From Methylococcaceae bacterium UBA662 (lineage in GTDB: Bacteria > Pseudomonadota > Gammaproteobacteria > Methylococcales > Methylomonadaceae): a DNA stretch of 9,046 nt. The position numbers and the translations under genes were made by a program. The notes under the pieces are model-generated. The model did not search any database, was not told where the DNA came from, and saw nothing but the letters and a program-made list of their open reading frames with translations. The DNA lies in the NCBI GenBank assembly GCA_002299425.1, contig DBNW01000066.1, positions 1 through 9,046 of the forward strand. Reading direction: 5' to 3'. Of this stretch, positions 7,275 through 9,046 are shown in pieces. Position 1 is the stretch's first letter; each line of letters starts with the position of its first letter.

Positions 7275-7451
7275 TTAGTCAAACCTATCCCAAAAACCAA
7301 ACCAATCAACCGGATACGGTGCTTTTTGGATGGTTTTTTTGCCTTCCAACTCATCCAAAACATATTCCAATCCGTAAAAACTACGGTTGTCGAAGGCCTT
7401 GTTCATCGATTCGACAATGTTATCTTGCCATTCATTGTTTTGACCAATCAT
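7275..7451 (-). CDS. Small hypothetical protein (58 codons)
   Basis: I do not recognise this family. The reading frame MIGQNNEWQDNIVESMNKAF continues to a C-terminus rich in Trp, Phe and Asp (VDWFGFWDRFD). The composition looks like a real soluble acidic protein rather than a shadow: varied residues, mixed third positions, no low-complexity runs. A longer form starting at 7505 is open but has no ribosome binding site and an in-frame TGA directly before it. The internal ATG at 7451 has AAGGTGG 4 nt upstream, so I prefer that start. No signal peptide or membrane segment is seen. It is convergent with tsaD (154 nt between the stops), and no clear promoter or terminator was found. It could be a cassette-borne gene, a small antitoxin-like protein or a remnant; the sequence does not decide. 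Confidence 0.5.
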   Translation of the reverse strand: MIGQNNEWQDNIVESMNKAFDNRSFYGLEYVLDELEGKKTIQKAPYPVDWFGFWDRFD

Positions 7452-7579
7452 CAGTCCACCTTGCCCTATGGCGTTACCTGTGCGTAGAAACGACAAAACC
7501 AGCATTCATCGCTATGAATTAAGGCTTTGCAACCTCGATGGAGAGAATAAGCGCGTGAAACTGAACACAAACTGAAGAA

Positions 7580-7619
7580 TGTTGCAAACACAACGTCATT
7601 TCGTTGAACCCATGCAACA
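7580..7619. repeat. Nested inverted repeat (two-stem hairpin)
   Basis: TGTTGCA (7580-7586) pairs with TGCAACA (7613-7619). Inside, CAACG (7591-7595) pairs with CGTTG (7602-7606) around the 6-nt loop TCATTT. All 12 pairs are perfect, with a 4/6-nt internal loop. It could be an RNA hairpin on either strand or an operator-like site upstream of the small minus-strand ORF. Function unknown. Confidence 0.5.
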
Positions 7620-7697
7620 ACTTCACAAGACCCGCTCACAGCGACCGCAAGTAGGATAGACTGGGGATGTATCGGGGGAATTTATTTGTAGTAGTTC

Positions 7698-7801
7698 AAA
7701 CCTAACCTGACAGTTACTGGTTATTTGCGTATCGGTCTTTCCGGTACGGGGCGCAGTTTATCGAACTCAGCAAGTTGTTGCCTTGTGCGCCGCTTAGGTT
7801 T
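7698..7801. repeat. Inverted-repeat element with three-way-junction fold
   Basis: AAACCTAA (7698-7705) pairs with TTAGGTTT (7794-7801), and a run of seven T (7799-7805) begins inside the right arm. Between the arms are two further hairpins: CGTATCGG/CCGGTACG around TCTTT (7728-7748, one wobble on the minus strand) and GGCGCA/TGCGCC (7750-7755 and 7786-7791) with a 30-nt loop. Read as plus-strand RNA this is a closed three-stem junction ending in a U tract. The left edge ACCTAAC also resembles an attC core, but the box that should follow is absent. Confidence 0.4.
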
Positions 7802-7848
7802 TTTTCTGGGGCAGCGTGTAGTTCGGTGGTGTTTGCACGGTCGGGTGC

Positions 7849-7917
7849 GTTTGCATCATGCGCGGGGTAGCTTCCAAGGTTTTTATTTAGCACAGGCGTG
7901 CCGCGCACGATGCAAGC
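7849..7917. repeat. Long near-perfect hairpin
   Basis: The 15-nt arm at 7851-7865 (TTGCATCATGCGCGG) and the arm at 7901-7915 (CCGCGCACGATGCAA) are complementary at 14 of 15 positions. The one exception is an A/C mismatch (T/G wobble on the minus strand). A further G-C pair lies outside at 7849/7917. The loop is 35 nt. A stem this long is unlikely by chance. No T run follows, so it is not an intrinsic terminator. Confidence 0.6.
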
Positions 7918-7923
7918 CGCGAG

Positions 7924-7958
7924 TTCAGTGCCAAAATAAAGCCCAGTGCATCACTGAA
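7924..7958. repeat. Short hairpin TTCAGTG/CACTGAA
   Basis: A perfect 7-bp inverted repeat (7924-7930 and 7952-7958) encloses a 21-nt loop and follows the longer stem by 6 nt. By itself it could be chance; it is listed because it continues a run of consecutive stems up to the 8085 gene. Confidence 0.35.
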
Positions 7959-7999
7959 ACATTTTTGTCCGTGGCAGCTTGCCTTCACCGTGCTGCTTG

Positions 8000-8055
8000 G
8001 TCTAACATGCCGCTCAAGCGGGACGCGCCTTTTCGGGGCGGTTTTGAAGTTGGTT
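8000..8055 (+). repeat. attC-like element upstream of the exported-protein gene
   Basis: The left end is GTCTAAC (8000-8006), a perfect match to the attC R'' consensus RYYYAAC. A 5-nt spacer and then GCTCAAGCGGGAC (8012-8024) follow, in the place and form of the attC L'' box. A central hairpin CGCGCC-TTTTC-GGGGCG comes next. The right end GTTGGTT (8049-8055) fits the R' consensus GTTRRRY at six of seven positions. The 56-nt total is close to the shortest known attC sites. A T6 run follows, so a terminator reading is also possible. The gene start lies 30 nt further on, as expected for a cassette. Confidence 0.45.
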
Positions 8056-8084
8056 GTTTTTTGGCTAATGTGCAGGGTAATTTA

Positions 8085-8867
8085 ATGAAAGGTTTTTCTT
8101 GCAGAAAAAAATGCAGTTATCGAAAAAATGGCTTCATGAGTTTTGCGCTGTTGGCCTTAATGTCCGCAAACCCGTTGGTCAACGCGAATGTTGATGATGA
8201 CACAGACCAAGATGACGGTACTATGGGGTCAGAATTCCCCCATATCCCAGAACCTATGGTATTTGACCTGGTTCGCCCGTTAGGTGTCACGCGGGGGGAG
8301 CTTGAGGTCAACACTTTGTCTCAATATAAAACCCAAGACAACAGCGTTGAGTGGGCGCCCGAAATCGAATATGCCATCCGTGATAGCTTGGCTGTTGAAT
8401 TGGAGCTGCCCTTCGACAATGCCACACTGAAAGACTATAAATTGGCCATCCAAGGCACATTGCCTGAATATTCTCATCATTTTGCGCATGGCTGGCAAAT
8501 GATCGGGCGATACGCGCGGCACGAATCAAGCTATTCCGCTGATATGCTATACATTGTCGGCTATCGGTTGAATGATCGCTGGAGCACGTTAAACATGCTC
8601 GGCATAAGAGGGGAGGATATTGGAAAGAACCTGCACTTGGAAGGTTTGGTCAATCTCAACGTTTTTTATGCCATGAACGAAAATATGGTGCTTGGCCTTG
8701 AGTCCAACAAGGCATTTTCAGGAAGCCACTGGCATTACTCGCTTACGCCCCAAGTGCATCTAAATTTTACAGACCAGTTGAGCTTACAGATGGGCTCAGG
8801 TTACCAGAAGCATCAGGACAAACGTGGCACATTTATGCTGAGTAGTAGGTTGATTTATACGTTTTAG
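8085..8867 (+). CDS. Exported, outer-membrane beta-barrel-like protein of unknown function
   Basis: The 260-residue product has a signal peptide: a basic n-region (MKGFSCRKKCSYRKN), the hydrophobic stretch FMSFALLALMSANPLV, and a likely cleavage after Ala34 (VNA). An acidic segment follows (VDDDTDQDD, 36-44). The rest is a series of alternating amphipathic strands with turns, for example LAVELELPF, MLYIVGYRLNDRW, LNVFYAMNENMVLGLES and LTPQVHLNFTDQLSLQMGSGY. It ends SRLIYTF with a C-terminal Phe, the usual signal for outer-membrane barrel insertion. The ATG at 8085 has AGGG 7 nt upstream. The frame is open back to 7725, but that extension lacks coding character and would bury the signal peptide. 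I cannot name the family; a small transporter or porin-like role is inference. It is flanked on both sides by attC-like elements, and no strong promoter was found. Confidence 0.85.
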   Translation: MKGFSCRKKCSYRKNGFMSFALLALMSANPLVNANVDDDTDQDDGTMGSEFPHIPEPMVFDLVRPLGVTRGELEVNTLSQYKTQDNSVEWAPEIEYAIRDSLAVELELPFDNATLKDYKLAIQGTLPEYSHHFAHGWQMIGRYARHESSYSADMLYIVGYRLNDRWSTLNMLGIRGEDIGKNLHLEGLVNLNVFYAMNENMVLGLESNKAFSGSHWHYSLTPQVHLNFTDQLSLQMGSGYQKHQDKRGTFMLSSRLIYTF

Positions 8868-8907
8868 TTTTCCTGTGAATGAGCAAGCCCGTCCAGCAAA
8901 GTATAAA

Positions 8908-9003
8908 ACCCAACCCTGCGCTCAACCGGAGCACGGCCATTTGGCACTTTGTTTATTTCTATGCCTCCCGTGGCCGCGCCCGGTTGCGGTTTTGGGGTTT
9001 GGT
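8908..9003 (+). repeat. attC-like element (or extended terminator) after the exported-protein gene
   Basis: This begins 40 nt after the stop codon with ACCCAAC (8908-8914, perfect R'' type). A 5-nt spacer and GCTCAACCGG (8920-8929) follow; that box is identical at 9 of 10 bases to the one in the 8000-8055 element. The arm 8923-8939 pairs with 8971-8986 through 15 pairs, with one bulged A (8930) and one A/C mismatch, around a 31-nt loop. The right end GTTTGGT (8997-9003) is complementary to the left 7-mer at six of seven positions. A T6 run overlaps the end, so it may also terminate transcription. The last bases of the window (TGAGCG, 9040-9045) also match CGCTCA at 8919-8924, so the true right end could lie beyond the window. 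Confidence 0.45.
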
Positions 9004-9046
9004 TTTTTATTAAGGTTTGGCGGCTTCGTTTACGCTTAGTGAGCGG

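Larger units (their letters stand above)
7452..8084. other. Gene-poor accessory interval with several inverted repeats
   Basis: About 630 nt separate the small minus-strand ORF from the exported-protein gene. Open frames here have poor composition and no ribosome binding sites. They include the plus-strand frame that runs into the 8085 gene and a 64-codon minus frame. From about 7790 to 7870 the plus strand is rich in G and T. The interval holds inverted repeats at 7580-7619, 7698-7801, 7849-7917, 7924-7958 and 8000-8055, listed separately. It could be cassette-type spacer DNA, a structured leader or non-coding RNA, or decayed sequence. Confidence 0.6.

Noticed and set aside
7157..7522. 121-codon plus-strand frame after tsaD
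   Set aside because: No ribosome binding site and poor composition; most of it is the antisense of the better minus-strand frame at 7275-7451.
7714..7908. 64-codon minus-strand frame
   Set aside because: No RBS and no coding character; it is explained by the inverted-repeat region.
7725..8084. Open N-terminal extension of the exported-protein frame from a TTG at 7725
   Set aside because: It has no ribosome binding site, is rich in Cys and Arg without domain character, overlaps several inverted repeats, and would bury a clear signal peptide; the ATG at 8085 has a good RBS.
7121..9046. Insertion sequence, CRISPR array or integrase gene in the accessory part
   Set aside because: No transposase or integrase frame, no terminal repeats with target duplication, and no regularly spaced direct repeats were seen.

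Overview
The window looks like chromosomal DNA from a gammaproteobacterium. The sigma-70, primase and S21 proteins closely resemble the E. coli versions. The order rpsU-yqeY-dnaG-rpoD, with tsaD divergent from rpsU, is the classical gammaproteobacterial macromolecular-synthesis locus. Having ahcY rather than the Pfs/LuxS route beside metK, and the general character of the genes, would suit a methylotroph or methanotroph-like lineage, but that is a guess; no genus is claimed.

Positions 1-6100 are read leftwards (minus strand). From a good sigma-70 promoter at 6066-6093 come rpsU (ribosomal protein S21), yqeY (GatB/YqeY-domain protein), dnaG (primase), rpoD (sigma-70) and a tRNA-Ile2(CAU) only 8 nt after the rpoD stop. 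A hairpin terminator follows. Then come metK (SAM synthetase) and, 24 nt later, the N-terminal 88 codons of ahcY (S-adenosylhomocysteine hydrolase), cut by the window edge. Initiation factors for translation, replication priming and transcription are therefore linked to a tRNA and to the activated-methyl cycle. Several operon genes (yqeY, dnaG) lack a visible Shine-Dalgarno sequence. dnaG also has a small hairpin directly against its start codon, fitting the low primase output known for this operon.

Positions 6101-7120 hold tsaD on the plus strand (threonylcarbamoyl-adenosine synthesis on tRNA), divergent from rpsU.

From 7121 to the end the character changes from core to accessory. There is a small minus-strand ORF of unknown function (58 codons). 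About 630 nt without a convincing gene follow, containing several inverted repeats. Then comes a 260-residue exported protein with the look of an outer-membrane beta-barrel (8085-8867). That gene is bracketed by two related inverted-repeat elements (8000-8055 and 8908-9003). Both have the layout of integron attC recombination sites: a 7-mer core, a 5-nt spacer, a GCTCAA-type box, a hairpin, and an inverse 7-mer. They lie in the orientation expected for a gene cassette. No integrase is in the window, and both elements are also compatible with T-tailed terminators. This is the most interesting hypothesis here and is not proven.
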